Assembly: GCF_001436115.1 (NCBI RefSeq)
Contig: NZ_AYZQ01000001.1
Coordinates: 124,001 to 188,000, forward strand
Reading direction: 5' to 3'
DNA from: Lacticaseibacillus brantae DSM 23927
Lineage (GTDB): Bacteria; Bacillota; Bacilli; Lactobacillales; Lactobacillaceae
DNA: 64,000 nt
In this document: piece by piece, positions 1 through 9,000 of the stretch
Numbering within the stretch: the stretch's first letter is position 1
Layout of the letters: each line of letters starts with the position of its first letter
Made by a program: the position numbers and the translations under genes
The notes under the pieces: generated by a model
Databases searched by the model: none
What the model was told of the DNA's origin: nothing
What the model saw: the letters and a program-made list of their open reading frames with translations, nothing else

Positions 1-61
1 TAGTATATATTTTGACTGAAGAGACTGGGCATGTCAAACGGATTACGAAAGGAACACACTT

Positions 62-729
62 ATGTGGGATTTATTATGGCGGACGCTTGGCCAAACATTG
101 GTTATCTTTATTGTCGGTGTTGCCACTTTGAAATGGCTAAACGACGCAACGGTGCAATTGGCGGTCAATCGCACGGGGCGGAGTAATCACCAAATTTGGT
201 GGATGCAGCCGGGAATTTTTATCCATGAACTCTGGCACGCCAGCGTGGCGATGATTTTTGGCATTCGCGTTAAAGGTTTGTCAATGCGTGCAGATGAAGC
301 TGCCGGTAGCGCCGCGCATGTGACCTTGAACTTCAAACCTCACAGCATTTGGCAACAGACAGGGATGTTTCTATCTGCCACGGCACCAGTGTGGGGGAAC
401 GCGCTGGTAATGAGCCGGTTGACGCAGCGGGCTTTTTTGCCAACGGGCTTCAGATTGTTTTTGATTGGCCATGGGTGGCGGCCGCGCTGATTGTGGGAAT
501 GGTGATTGTGTTTGGGATTAGCCCCTCGCGGCAAGACCTGACCAATGCACTCCATGGTTTTCCTTTTTTTCTGGGCCTGTTAATCATCGTTTGGCTTGTG
601 GCTTGGCTGGTGACCCCAGATTTACTATGGTGGCTCAATTTCAATCGCAGTCTTGCAATGACATTTGGTCTGTTATTGGGGTATAGCATCATTATTCAAG
701 GCGGCTTGCGACTGGTTTTAAGAAGATGA
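62..729 (+). pseudogene. M50-like membrane metalloprotease, split by a frameshift
   Basis: The first frame (from ATG 62, with AAAGGAA upstream) encodes an N-terminal membrane segment and an HELWH motif near residue 56, the HExxH zinc site expected of M50-type intramembrane proteases. It runs into unrelated sequence after a run of six T at 433-438 and stops at 490. The neighbouring frame, ending at 729, continues with three hydrophobic segments. One extra T, or a -1 slip at T-TTT-TTG, would give one protein of about 222 residues. The cause may be a sequencing error, a true mutation or programmed slippage. M50 membership rests on the motif and topology only. Confidence 0.6.
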
Positions 730-744
730 GAAATTGGAAGATAG

Positions 745-783
745 AAAAAATCTCTGAGAGAAATTACGTCTCAGAGATTTTTT
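745..783 (+). terminator. Rho-independent terminator
   Basis: An AAAAAATCTCTGAG / CTCAGAGATTTTTT inverted repeat lies 15 bases after the stop of the M50-like gene. The A-rich 5' arm would let it work for both strands. Confidence 0.85.
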
Positions 784-807
784 GATTTTTGAAGTCTTGG
801 GGAATTG

Positions 808-1078
808 CTAGGCGGTTTCTAGTGGATGCTTGTCCAAGTATCGCAGGAGTTTTTTACTTTTGTGGGTCGGCGTTTTGTAATTTGATGTAGGAGTTGCAAT
901 TCTTTTTCTTGAGGTAAGGAACTTGTTTCTTTTGCTTTAACTAACAAAGCCGCTACGGGAGCCTCATCTTTAATGGACCAAATAAATCGCCTTGAGTTTG
1001 CAAAATATATCGAGTTGGGCGCTTCGATGTTTTTAACCGCTGGTTCGAGGTGGCGAGGTCCGTGAAAACCTGTTAGTC
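808..1078 (-). pseudogene. decayed coding remnant, function unknown
   Basis: This 343-base gap between called genes is not empty. On the minus strand one frame reads open from about 1078 down to about 865, with protein-like content (segments such as FANSRRFIWSIKDEAP and LQLLHQITKRRPT). A shift of one base near 860-866 joins it to HKSKKLLRYLDKHPLETA, ending at a TAG at 808-810. No start codon or ribosome site is visible and its 5' end runs into the 3' end of the lipase-like gene. I read it as the tail of a broken gene left by a deletion. I do not recognise the family. Confidence 0.45.
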
Positions 1079-2791
1079 GGCAACCTCAATCAGTGGATCA
1101 TCGGGTAACACCTCATCCAGTACGGCGGCCACTGGCGCGTCTTGTCGGCCGACTTCAACAATCGGGACACCGGCACGCTCATCGGTAATCATAAATTTCA
1201 CGCCGTTAACGATGTGGAAATTGATCACGGCAGCAAACATGCCTTTGTTAAGGTGTTTCAAGTAGTGACGCTGGAGCATCACATTGGTTAATAACTGCCG
1301 CAGCGCCCGATGTTTGCGGCTGCTATAGTGCATGGATTCCGGCTTCTCGGTTAGAAATCCACAATGATAAAGATAACGGTTCAAGTGATTAAAAAGGGTG
1401 ATGGTCGCTTTGGTGCTCGCGGTTCGATAGAAAGTAATTAACGTATCGATAACGAGAGCAACCACTTGATTAATGAGCTGTGTTTGAGTGGACGCACGAT
1501 CAAAACGCACCATCCCATACCGCAAAATATCTAATAAGGATTGTAGTTCAGTTTCAGTAAAAAAGGCTTTTAAATTAGCGGTGAAGGGGTAATGCCAGTC
1601 CGGAATCGAATAACTAATGGTGCGACCAACGCAGATGGTGCCGGGGACTTGATAGAAAAGATCCGTGAAGTCTCGGTTGAATCGCAGATTGGTAATGTGC
1701 ATTTCTGGCATGGTGGTTTCCGACTGCAAGGCATTGGTTTGCGCAAGTGCGTGCCATTCCTGTGTTGAGAAACGTTTAGGAGCAGCGTGCCGCAACTGCC
1801 GTAACTGTACAGGTACGGTGTTAATGGTCAACCCAGCCGTGAAAGGGTGATCCAATAGCTGGACGGCTTGAACTAACTGGCCGCCAAGTGAATGCCCAAC
1901 ACCGTAGAGTGCGGCCGGCACATTGTCTTGTTTCAGTTGGGCCAGCGTATATTGTGCGAAACGGCGGGCATAGGGCAACTGGTCTTCGCGATTATCCTGA
2001 GCCAACAGAATACTTTTGAGCATATACTGCCAATCCAAGGCCGTTTCAGCCCATTCTCCAGCCTGGCCAGTCCGTTCGGCGCCGCGATAAACGAGATAGC
2101 CTTCGACTTGTTCGCCTACTTTGAGACAGTATGCCCCACCGGATAGACCGGTTGGTGCAGCTTCTGAAATCTCGGTTCGGAGATTATAGACAACAGCGGA
2201 ATCAATCAATACGCCTGTTCGCCGGTAAGCCAGCCAAGTCAGGAAAGTGGGCGCGTCCACCTGCGGATAATCATGCGGGTAGGCATCATATTGCATAAGG
2301 TTGACCAAGAATTGTCGGTCGTGATATAAGGAGCCGGCCGTGTATGGCTTGGTCTCGGGTGGTTGGCCGGCTAATAAGGCCATTTCCAGCCGAATAACCA
2401 GAGACCGGAGGCCAGCCAAGTGTTGAGCGGTAATATTGGTTTCAAGTTGGGTGAGGACGTCATCGATTGGGACGTCCAAGTCAAAACTCTGAATGGCCGG
2501 TCGATTGGCCAAGGCGGTTTTGATTTCTTGAAGAAACGGATGAGTAAGAGAGTCAGGAATCTTGGTTCCAAGTGTGTGAGAGGTCAATAAGAACCGCAAA
2601 TGAGTTAGCGTTGCACGAATCCGCTTAGCCAATGACTGTTGTTGATCATTAATAACCATCAATTCGCGGTTTGTCTCGCTGGCCTGCGCATTAGGTATCA
2701 GTGTCCCTAATTTAAAGACCAGGCCTTCAAAGTTTTCGCACAGCGCCCAAAGCGTGGTTGTCTGTTGACGCAATTGGTCCCCAAGATTCAT
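1073..2791 (-). CDS. lipase-like alpha/beta hydrolase, 572 aa
   Basis: The start is placed at ATG 2791 because GGGAGGGG lies just upstream; the frame is open further 5' but has no ribosome site. Around residue 300 the protein has VGHSLGG, the nucleophile elbow of serine lipases (G-H-S-L-G), so an alpha/beta-hydrolase fold of the lipase class 3 kind is likely. It has no signal peptide or membrane segment, so it is probably cytoplasmic. The N-terminal 200 residues are helix-rich with no known motif. Substrate is unknown. It stands alone, in tail-to-tail order with the remnant and head-on to nothing. Confidence 0.6.
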   Translation of the reverse strand: MNLGDQLRQQTTTLWALCENFEGLVFKLGTLIPNAQASETNRELMVINDQQQSLAKRIRATLTHLRFLLTSHTLGTKIPDSLTHPFLQEIKTALANRPAIQSFDLDVPIDDVLTQLETNITAQHLAGLRSLVIRLEMALLAGQPPETKPYTAGSLYHDRQFLVNLMQYDAYPHDYPQVDAPTFLTWLAYRRTGVLIDSAVVYNLRTEISEAAPTGLSGGAYCLKVGEQVEGYLVYRGAERTGQAGEWAETALDWQYMLKSILLAQDNREDQLPYARRFAQYTLAQLKQDNVPAALYGVGHSLGGQLVQAVQLLDHPFTAGLTINTVPVQLRQLRHAAPKRFSTQEWHALAQTNALQSETTMPEMHITNLRFNRDFTDLFYQVPGTICVGRTISYSIPDWHYPFTANLKAFFTETELQSLLDILRYGMVRFDRASTQTQLINQVVALVIDTLITFYRTASTKATITLFNHLNRYLYHCGFLTEKPESMHYSSRKHRALRQLLTNVMLQRHYLKHLNKGMFAAVINFHIVNGVKFMITDERAGVPIVEVGRQDAPVAAVLDEVLPDDPLIEVAD

Positions 2792-2871
2792 TTTTAACCC
2801 CTCCCTTCGCAATTTCCAATTATACCAGTCTCTGTGATGATGTGTACAAATAGCACGCCCGGTTGCCCCAC

Positions 2872-2902
2872 AAAAAAAGCCTGTCATTAAACAGGCTTTT
2901 TA
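2872..2902 (-). terminator. terminator of the M29 aminopeptidase gene
   Basis: AAAAAGCCTGT / ACAGGCTTTTT stem with a six-base loop starts a few bases after the aminopeptidase stop codon; T-run on the minus strand. Confidence 0.85.
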
Positions 2903-2908
2903 GTGTGG

Positions 2909-4144
2909 TTAGGCCCAGTCACCATTGCGGAAAATAGGTTTGACCGTGCCATCTGCTTTAATACCATCAATATTCATGTTGGCAGAACCCATCATAAAGT
3001 CGACGTGGGTCTCACTACGATTGAGGCCTGCTTGAATCAGTTCCTCTTCGGTCATGTCAACGCCGCCTTCAATGGAGAATGGATAGGCTTGACCCAAAGC
3101 CATATGGTCAGAGGCATTTTCATCAAAGAGGGTGTTAAAGAAGGTAATCCCGGATTGTGAAATTGGGGATGGATCAGGAACTAAGGAGACTTCACCAAGT
3201 GAGCGCGCACCTTGAATCTTCAATAGATTCTGTAAAACCGCGTCGCCTTCGTCAGCATGGGCTTCAACCACTTGGCCGTCCTTAAAGGTGAAGTGCATCC
3301 CTTCAAGAATATTACCAGCATAGGCTAATGGCTTGGTTGATCTGACGGTACCATCAATGCGGCGAGCATCAGGCGCCGTAAACACTTCTTCAGTTGGCAT
3401 GTTGGCCATGAACTCTTGGCCCTTAGGATTGAAGGAGCCAGCGCCTTCCCAGATGTGATGCTTTGGCAAACCGACGACCAAATCAGTGCCGGGTGCCATG
3501 TAGTGCAGGTGGTCAAACTGTTCTTCATTCAACCAAGCAGCCTTTTCGCGTAAGGTCTCGTCATGCTTCTTCCATGCCGCAGCAGGGTCGACTTGGTCAA
3601 TACGTGTAGTCTTAAAGATTTCTGTCCATAATAAGTCGACTGCTTCGTCAGCGTCTTTAGCCTCCGGGAACACTTTTTGCGCCCATTTGGGACTGGCGGC
3701 AGCAATAATGGTCCAGCTAATTTTGTTGGATGAAATCGCGTTAATTAACTTGCTGTAAGCTTTGCCAAAAGCATCGTTATATTTCGCGACACGATCAGCA
3801 TCGATGCCTTTTAGGTTGTCAGGGTCAGCGGAAATGACGGTGATGCGCTTGGCATCATGGGACAACCAGTAGTCAAATTCTGCCGGGATATAATCTGGAA
3901 TATTAAATAAACGATCGTCAGCCTTATTCTGCATGTCCAAGCGCTTAATGGTGTCGTCATTCCATTGAACTAAGACTTCGGCGGCACCGCGTTTGTAGGC
4001 AGCAGCTGTCAATAACCGTGCTAGTGGGGCTTGGTCAACGGCAATTTGAATGTAGACTGTATCGCCAGGAATGACATCGATCCCTGTCCCGACAGCTAAG
4101 TCAGCATATTTTTGTAAGTTCTCAACAAAGTTTGATTGCGTCAT
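2909..4144 (-). CDS. pepS: M29 family aminopeptidase (PepS/AmpS type), 411 aa
   Basis: The length and the C-terminal half match the M29 metallo-aminopeptidases: ILEGMHFTF with a glutamate ligand, GEVSLVPDPSP, the ENASDHMALG histidine region and HVDFMMGSANMNIDG near the C-terminus. Together these form the two-metal site of the family. PepS-like enzymes in lactic acid bacteria remove N-terminal residues from peptides taken up from protein breakdown, in the cytoplasm. It is monocistronic with its own terminator. The symbol is given by family resemblance; AmpS or PepT-like naming is also possible. Confidence 0.88.
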   Translation of the reverse strand: MTQSNFVENLQKYADLAVGTGIDVIPGDTVYIQIAVDQAPLARLLTAAAYKRGAAEVLVQWNDDTIKRLDMQNKADDRLFNIPDYIPAEFDYWLSHDAKRITVISADPDNLKGIDADRVAKYNDAFGKAYSKLINAISSNKISWTIIAAASPKWAQKVFPEAKDADEAVDLLWTEIFKTTRIDQVDPAAAWKKHDETLREKAAWLNEEQFDHLHYMAPGTDLVVGLPKHHIWEGAGSFNPKGQEFMANMPTEEVFTAPDARRIDGTVRSTKPLAYAGNILEGMHFTFKDGQVVEAHADEGDAVLQNLLKIQGARSLGEVSLVPDPSPISQSGITFFNTLFDENASDHMALGQAYPFSIEGGVDMTEEELIQAGLNRSETHVDFMMGSANMNIDGIKADGTVKPIFRNGDWA

Positions 4145-4400
4145 TTCGTAACCTCATTTCCTTTATAGTGCGTTTATCATATCATACCGCCAATCATCTG
4201 GGGAATAATGTCAAATTTTGCCAATGTGACTTTATGAACAAAATATGAAAAGTTTGTGAAAAGATGAATTTTTGTTTTTTAAAGCCTTTTCTTGAATATT
4301 GATATCTGTTAAGATAACACCATGCACTAATTCAGTCGGGTGCAATGCCGGCTTGATTGGTTTTAGTGTGGATTACATAACTGATAATGAGGAGATTTAC

Positions 4401-5000
4401 ATGGCACGTAAGAAAACCATTACCCGCGAGCAAATCTTAAACGCCGCATATCAGCTGGTAGTTGAAGAAGGCTTCAAGAGCTTCACTGCGCGGAATATCG
4501 CAAAGCGCATGGACTGCTCAACCCAACCGATTTACCTTGAATTTACTTGTATGGATGATTTGAAGACGGCTGTCATTGAGAAGATTAAAGGCTTCTTAGC
4601 TAGCGAAATGCAGCGGTCTTATACCAACAATCCGGTGATTGATTTGGCCTTAGCGTATATCCACTTTGCTTTGGATAACCGGGCGTTATATAACGCCGTC
4701 TTTGTTGAAGATCATTTTGGTGTTGACACCATGCGGGAATATGCTCTGGATACCGGGTTGCGTATCCTGGATCAATATCCACCGGCTAAGAATTTGCCCG
4801 AAAGTCAACGTCTCAACACAGTCACTGGGATTTGGATTGTGGCGACGGGGATTGCTAATCTGTCCGCTTCAGGATTTATCAGCATTAATGACAAACAAAT
4901 GGTCGAGATTCTTGAAGCAGTGACCGACGATTTCATTAAGAACGGTCGGTTCAGCCAGACGGATGGCGCAGCGTTCATTCATAACATTGTGGCAAGCTAA
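4401..5000 (+). CDS. TetR family transcriptional regulator, 199 aa
   Basis: The start is ATG 4401, with GAGGAGA seven bases upstream; the open frame extends to 4299 without a ribosome site. Residues 8-55 form the TetR helix-turn-helix (REQILNAAYQLVVEEGFKSFTARNIAKRM, shown here only in part as evidence of the fold) followed by the STQPIYLEF recognition region. The rest is a helical ligand-binding domain of unknown specificity. It sits divergently from the M29 aminopeptidase across a 256-base gap, but no operator repeat links them convincingly. Ligand and targets are unknown. Confidence 0.85.
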   Translation: MARKKTITREQILNAAYQLVVEEGFKSFTARNIAKRMDCSTQPIYLEFTCMDDLKTAVIEKIKGFLASEMQRSYTNNPVIDLALAYIHFALDNRALYNAVFVEDHFGVDTMREYALDTGLRILDQYPPAKNLPESQRLNTVTGIWIVATGIANLSASGFISINDKQMVEILEAVTDDFIKNGRFSQTDGAAFIHNIVAS

Positions 5001-5016
5001 TACATAAAATATTCGA

Positions 5017-5045
5017 GTAGGCCAAAGTATTGGCCTACTTTTTTA
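5017..5045 (+). terminator. terminator after the TetR gene
   Basis: AGTAGGCCA / TGGCCTACT stem with a short AAGTAT loop, then six T. Confidence 0.85.
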
Positions 5046-5150
5046 TTGCCGTTTTTCATTGGTCCGCAATCATGGTGGGTCGCTGTTCTGGGTGATTTTA
5101 TTAAACTAAGCGAGAAATTGGCGGTCAGCTCCCCAGTCGTGAGTTGCTTC

Positions 5151-5159
5151 TGATATACT
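5151..5159 (+). promoter_or_regulatory. extended -10 promoter of the epimerase gene
   Basis: TGATATACT: a TG dinucleotide one base before TATACT, 29 bases upstream of the GTG start. No good -35 hexamer is seen at 17 bases, which fits an extended -10 promoter. Confidence 0.5.
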
Positions 5160-5187
5160 GAGAGAAGTAAATTGAGGGGGCCAGATT

Positions 5188-6333
5188 GTGAATAAAAAAA
5201 TTAAAGTGATGACAGTGTTTGGCACACGGCCAGAGGCCATTAAGATGGCGCCCGTCGTATTGGCTTTAAAAGAACGGTCCGATGAGTTTACGGCCGTCAC
5301 TGTCGTCAGTGCCCAACATCGACAAATGTTGGACCAAGTCTTGGAAATCTTCAAGATTCAACCTGATTATGATTTAGACATCATGAAACCACGCCAAACC
5401 CTGGATGAGATTACCAGCAACGTCCTGATTCATTTGGCAGCTGTGATTGATCAAGAAAAACCTGATATTATCCTCGTTCATGGGGACACGACCACAACTT
5501 TTGCGGCCAGCGTGTCGGCGTTCTACCATCAAACGGCCATTGGACACGTTGAAGCCGGCCTGCGGACCTGGGACAAGTACAGTCCATATCCAGAAGAAAT
5601 GAATCGGCAGTTGACTGATGTCTTAAGTGATTTGTACTTTGCACCAACAACACAAAGTGAAGCCAATTTGTTACAAGAAAATCATCCGGCCGACAACATC
5701 TTTGTCACTGGGAATACGGCCATTGATGCACTCAAGCAAACCGTCCAAAATGATTATCATCATTCCGTTTTGGATTTGATTGACCCAGATAAACGGGTGA
5801 TTCTGGTGACCATGCATCGGCGTGAGAACCAGGGTGAACCAATGCGCCGGGTGTTCACTGTGATGCGGCAGGTGGTTGAACAACATCCCGATGTTGAAAT
5901 CATCTATCCGGTCCACTTGAATCCGGTCGTCCAAGAAGCGGCTAATGAGATTCTGGGACAACATCCGCGAATTCATCTGATTGAACCCCTGGATGTCGTT
6001 GATTTCCACAACTTAGCGGCACGCAGCTATTTCATCATGACTGATTCTGGTGGGGTCCAGGAAGAAGCCCCATCTTTAGGAAAACCTGTTTTGGTGTTGC
6101 GTGATACCACCGAACGGCCGGAAGGGGTCGAAGCTGGTACGCTGCGACTGGTTGGTACACAACCCGAAGCTGTGCAGTCTGCAATGGTTGAATTACTCGA
6201 AGATGACGCCGCATATGCAAAAATGGCAAACGCTAAGAATCCGTATGGCGACGGTCAAGCCGCTCGACGGATTCTGGATGCCATCAGTTATTACTTCAAA
6301 CAACGGTCTGATAAACCGGATTCTTTTGTTTAA
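5188..6333 (+). CDS. mnaA: UDP-N-acetylglucosamine 2-epimerase (non-hydrolysing), 381 aa
   Basis: GTG start with TGAGGGGG upstream. The N-terminus VMTVFGTRPEAIKMAP, the HGDTTTTFAAS and HVEAGLRTWDKYSPYPEEMNR segments (catalytic Asp and Glu residues) and MTDSGGVQEEAPSLGKPVLVLRDTTERPEG near the C-terminus, abbreviated here, identify the family. The enzyme interconverts UDP-GlcNAc and UDP-ManNAc in the cytoplasm, feeding ManNAc into teichoic acid linkage units and surface polysaccharide. Length is normal for the family. It stands alone, not in a polysaccharide cluster. wecB is an alternative name. Confidence 0.95.
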   Translation: MNKKIKVMTVFGTRPEAIKMAPVVLALKERSDEFTAVTVVSAQHRQMLDQVLEIFKIQPDYDLDIMKPRQTLDEITSNVLIHLAAVIDQEKPDIILVHGDTTTTFAASVSAFYHQTAIGHVEAGLRTWDKYSPYPEEMNRQLTDVLSDLYFAPTTQSEANLLQENHPADNIFVTGNTAIDALKQTVQNDYHHSVLDLIDPDKRVILVTMHRRENQGEPMRRVFTVMRQVVEQHPDVEIIYPVHLNPVVQEAANEILGQHPRIHLIEPLDVVDFHNLAARSYFIMTDSGGVQEEAPSLGKPVLVLRDTTERPEGVEAGTLRLVGTQPEAVQSAMVELLEDDAAYAKMANAKNPYGDGQAARRILDAISYYFKQRSDKPDSFV

Positions 6334-6388
6334 AGCTATGGTCGAGGCCGTGACCACCGGCAGGGTGGCACCACAGCTTCGGCTTTTT
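6333..6388 (+). terminator. probable terminator after the epimerase gene
   Basis: A long branched hairpin: outer arms AAGCT..GGT and ACC..AGCTT, inner arms CCACC / GGTGG, followed by GGCTTTTTG. The part GGGTGGCACCAC resembles a T-box motif by chance (see rejected items). Confidence 0.5.
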
Positions 6389-6460
6389 GTTTGGCGGGAG
6401 TGAGTGCCGCAGTTTGTTTTGCTATAATTGAGAAAAGAAGACATGAGAGGAGGCCAAGGT

Positions 6461-7462
6461 GTGGCCAAGCGTACGAAACCGGTATTAAACCGGCATGCGA
6501 AAAAAGCAGTCCCCTTGACTGAGGAACAACAACAGGCCATTCGCGCGGGTCATATCCCGCTGGCGACCATGGATATGCCTGGCAAATATAAACGCCGCGA
6601 ATTGTTGAAATTATCAATTAAGCGGCTCAACGATGCTGATCTAGGCACATCGGCCGCTTCATTGGCGTATTATGCGTTGTTGTCCTTATTTCCGATGTTT
6701 CTGGTCGTGGGCAACCTACTGCCACTGCTACAAATCAATTATCAGACTGTCTCGGATTACGTCGGACAAATTGTCCCCAGTAACATCATGGATTGGCTCG
6801 AACCAGTGATTCAGAATCTTCTGCAGAATGGGAGTGGGGGCGTTTTATCCATTGGGGCGATTACCACTCTCTGGGCTGCCAGTTTAGGAATCAATGGCTT
6901 GAAAATTAGTTTTAACAAGGCGTACGGCGTGCCTCCAGCACAAAATTTTCTTGTTCAACGCTTATTGTCGATGCTTCTGACCTTCTTATTAATCTTAGTC
7001 GTTGGCGCTGTCTTGGTGGCGTTTGCTTTTGGCCAGCAATTTCTTGAATGGTTGAATGCAACCTTCAAAATCTCTGACGCTTGGTTACACACGTTCTTAG
7101 CGTGGCGGTGGCCAGTCACACTCTTGGTGCTTTTTGCGGCGATAATGTTCTTGCTGTATTTCTTGCCGAACGTGCGTATTCGTCTGTGGACCGTGATTCC
7201 GGGGACGGTGTTGACGACCGTGGGTTGGATCGTACTGGCTCAGTCGTTTTCATGGTATATGCGGAATTTCGGGACGCGATACAGTTCTTATGGCACGATG
7301 GGGACGTTCATTATCTTGCTCCTGTGGTTGAACTTCTCGGCTTGGATCCTAATTGTGGGGGCTGTCATTAACTCGCTTGTGGCTGAATATTATACCGGTC
7401 GATTGCATCGGAGTCCCGGTAAAGTCGCGGATCTCATTCGTAATTCACGCGCTAAAAATTAA
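6461..7462 (+). CDS. YihY/BrkB family inner membrane protein, 333 aa
   Basis: GTG 6461 is chosen as start because AGGAGG lies seven bases upstream; an upstream TTG in frame overlaps the -10 box (TATAAT at 6423-6428, preceded by TG). After a basic N-terminus of about 45 residues the protein shows the family pattern: the SLAYYALLSLFPMFLVV segment, then a series of about six membrane helices, and GTRYSSYGTMGTFIILLLW before the last ones. This family was once called ribonuclease BN, which is wrong for these membrane proteins; function is unknown. Confidence 0.88.
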   Translation: MAKRTKPVLNRHAKKAVPLTEEQQQAIRAGHIPLATMDMPGKYKRRELLKLSIKRLNDADLGTSAASLAYYALLSLFPMFLVVGNLLPLLQINYQTVSDYVGQIVPSNIMDWLEPVIQNLLQNGSGGVLSIGAITTLWAASLGINGLKISFNKAYGVPPAQNFLVQRLLSMLLTFLLILVVGAVLVAFAFGQQFLEWLNATFKISDAWLHTFLAWRWPVTLLVLFAAIMFLLYFLPNVRIRLWTVIPGTVLTTVGWIVLAQSFSWYMRNFGTRYSSYGTMGTFIILLLWLNFSAWILIVGAVINSLVAEYYTGRLHRSPGKVADLIRNSRAKN

Positions 7463-7503
7463 AAAAGACGCTGTTTGCCCTTTTGGGAAACAGCGTCTTT
7501 TAG
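7463..7503. terminator. bidirectional terminator between YihY and flavodoxin genes
   Basis: AAAAGACGCTGTTTGCCC / GGGAAACAGCGTCTTTT, a perfect 18-bp stem with a TTTT loop, flanked by A and T runs. It serves the two convergent genes. Confidence 0.92.
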
Positions 7504-7509
7504 TTTGGC

Positions 7510-7968
7510 TTACATGGTGGCTTGCTTATCAACGATGGCTTTAGCAAAGGCCTCAAGGGTTTCAATGTCATCTTCATCGGCATCGAGATCGATTTTGACA
7601 TTTTCCGCGCCTTTAGTTGCGCCGGTCTTGGCAAATGCGACATCGAACTTATCAACGGTTGTCGCAAAGTCATCGTAGAAACGATCACCGCTGCCACAAC
7701 AACCGTAAACTTTACCCGTTAAGTCCAGTTGTTGTAAGTCTTCATAGAAATCAAGGGCTTCATCGGGAAGTTCACCTTCGCCGACATCGGAATATGTATA
7801 CATGGCAATCACGCAGATATCCACATCTTCAAAGTCAGCCGCATCTGATTGGGAAACTTCAGTCGTGGTGACATCAATATTTAAATCTTCGAACGCTTCT
7901 TCAACAATACCGGCAATTTCTTCATTGTTTCCGGTCATGCTGGCATAGACAATTCTGGCAGTAGCCAT
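7510..7968 (-). CDS. flavodoxin, 152 aa
   Basis: The N-terminus IVYASMTGNNEEIAGIVEE carries the FMN phosphate-binding loop (T/S-x-T-G-N) of short-chain flavodoxins. A later VYGCCGSGDRFYDDFA segment corresponds to the second FMN loop. The protein is strongly acidic, as usual for this electron carrier. FMN-bound flavodoxin passes single electrons between reductases in the cytoplasm. It is monocistronic. The partner reductase is not in the window. Confidence 0.93.
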   Translation of the reverse strand: MATARIVYASMTGNNEEIAGIVEEAFEDLNIDVTTTEVSQSDAADFEDVDICVIAMYTYSDVGEGELPDEALDFYEDLQQLDLTGKVYGCCGSGDRFYDDFATTVDKFDVAFAKTGATKGAENVKIDLDADEDDIETLEAFAKAIVDKQATM

Positions 7969-8128
7969 GAATCACGTCATCCTTCCTGCATTGTGTGCAA
8001 ATCTGAAACTGATTATAGCAGAGCCAACCGCAAGTGACCAGAGGCAGTCAGTTGATTTCACATTAGGACTCGGGTAACCTTAAGGCAATAATTTGGGCGG
8101 TTCGTCACCGCTCGAGGAGGTCAAAGTC

Positions 8129-8920
8129 ATGATTACAATTAAGTCAGCACGCGAGATTGAAGGGATGCGCCAATCAGGTGCGGTTTTAGCTGGGGTGCAT
8201 CTGGGCTTACGGGATTTGATTAAGCCAGGATTATCGACCTGGGAAATTGAAACCTTCTCACGCAACTATATTGAGTCACATGGTGGCATTGCGTCCCAAA
8301 TTGGGTTTGACGGGTATAAGTATGCCACCTGTGTCAGTGTTAATTATGAAGTGGCACACGGCATTCCGCGCCAGAACCTCAGCCTGAAGCAAGGTGACAT
8401 TGTCAAAGTCGATATGTGCGTCGAGCTGAACGGCTATCAGAGTGATTCTTGTTGGACATACGCGGTGGGTGAAATTTCCCCAGCGCGTCAACAATTGATG
8501 GATGTCACTCGCCAAGCCTTATATCGCGGCATTGATCAAGCCGTGGTTGGCAATCGGATTGGCGACATCGGTGCGGCCATTCAGGATTTCACTGAAGGCG
8601 AATATGGTTACGGTGATGTCCGGGAACTAATTGGACATGGGATTCAACCAACGATTCACGAAAGCCCGGCTGTTCCAAACTATGGCCAAGCAGGGCAAGG
8701 CTTGCGGCTGCGTGAAGGCATGACGATTACAATTGAACCGATGATCACGACGGGCACTTGGAAAATTGCTTCGGAACGGGTGCCAGACGATAGTTGGGAA
8801 TATTACGTGACTGAAGACGGGTCAGATTGTGCGCAATATGAACATACGATTGCCATTACTGCTGACGGGCCTAAAATTTTGACCAGTCAAGATCCGCTTC
8901 TGGATGCCAAATACTTATAA
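8129..8920 (+). CDS. map: methionine aminopeptidase, type I, 263 aa
   Basis: Start at ATG 8129 with GAGGAGG nine bases upstream. The five metal ligands of type I enzymes can be placed: the two Asp in VDMCVELNGYQSDSCW, His in IGHGIQPTIHE, Glu in TITIEPMI, and Glu in QYEHTIAI; the substrate-side His is in YEVAHGIP. The enzyme removes the initiator methionine from nascent proteins. The usual GHGIG is GHGIQ here, and the region between the two Asp is somewhat divergent, so it may be a secondary Map paralogue. Monocistronic with its own terminator. Confidence 0.92.
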   Translation: MITIKSAREIEGMRQSGAVLAGVHLGLRDLIKPGLSTWEIETFSRNYIESHGGIASQIGFDGYKYATCVSVNYEVAHGIPRQNLSLKQGDIVKVDMCVELNGYQSDSCWTYAVGEISPARQQLMDVTRQALYRGIDQAVVGNRIGDIGAAIQDFTEGEYGYGDVRELIGHGIQPTIHESPAVPNYGQAGQGLRLREGMTITIEPMITTGTWKIASERVPDDSWEYYVTEDGSDCAQYEHTIAITADGPKILTSQDPLLDAKYL

Positions 8921-8936
8921 TTGCGCTGCACAGCAA

Positions 8937-8976
8937 AAGACCGCTGACAACTTTATGTTGTCAGCGGCTTTTTTGA
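8937..8976 (+). terminator. terminator after map
   Basis: GACCGCTGACAAC / GTTGTCAGCGGCT arms followed by TTTTTT. Confidence 0.88.
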
Positions 8977-9000
8977 TTGTCTTAGTTTGGAGCGGGTAGG

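Noticed and set aside
2792-2887. N-terminal extension of the lipase-like protein
   Set aside because: No ribosome site at the upstream ATG and the stretch overlaps the terminator; the ATG at 2791 has GGGAGGGG.
6361-6388. GGGTGGCACCAC looks like the T-box motif
   Set aside because: There is no stem I or specifier upstream; it lies just after the epimerase stop and fits better as part of a terminator hairpin.
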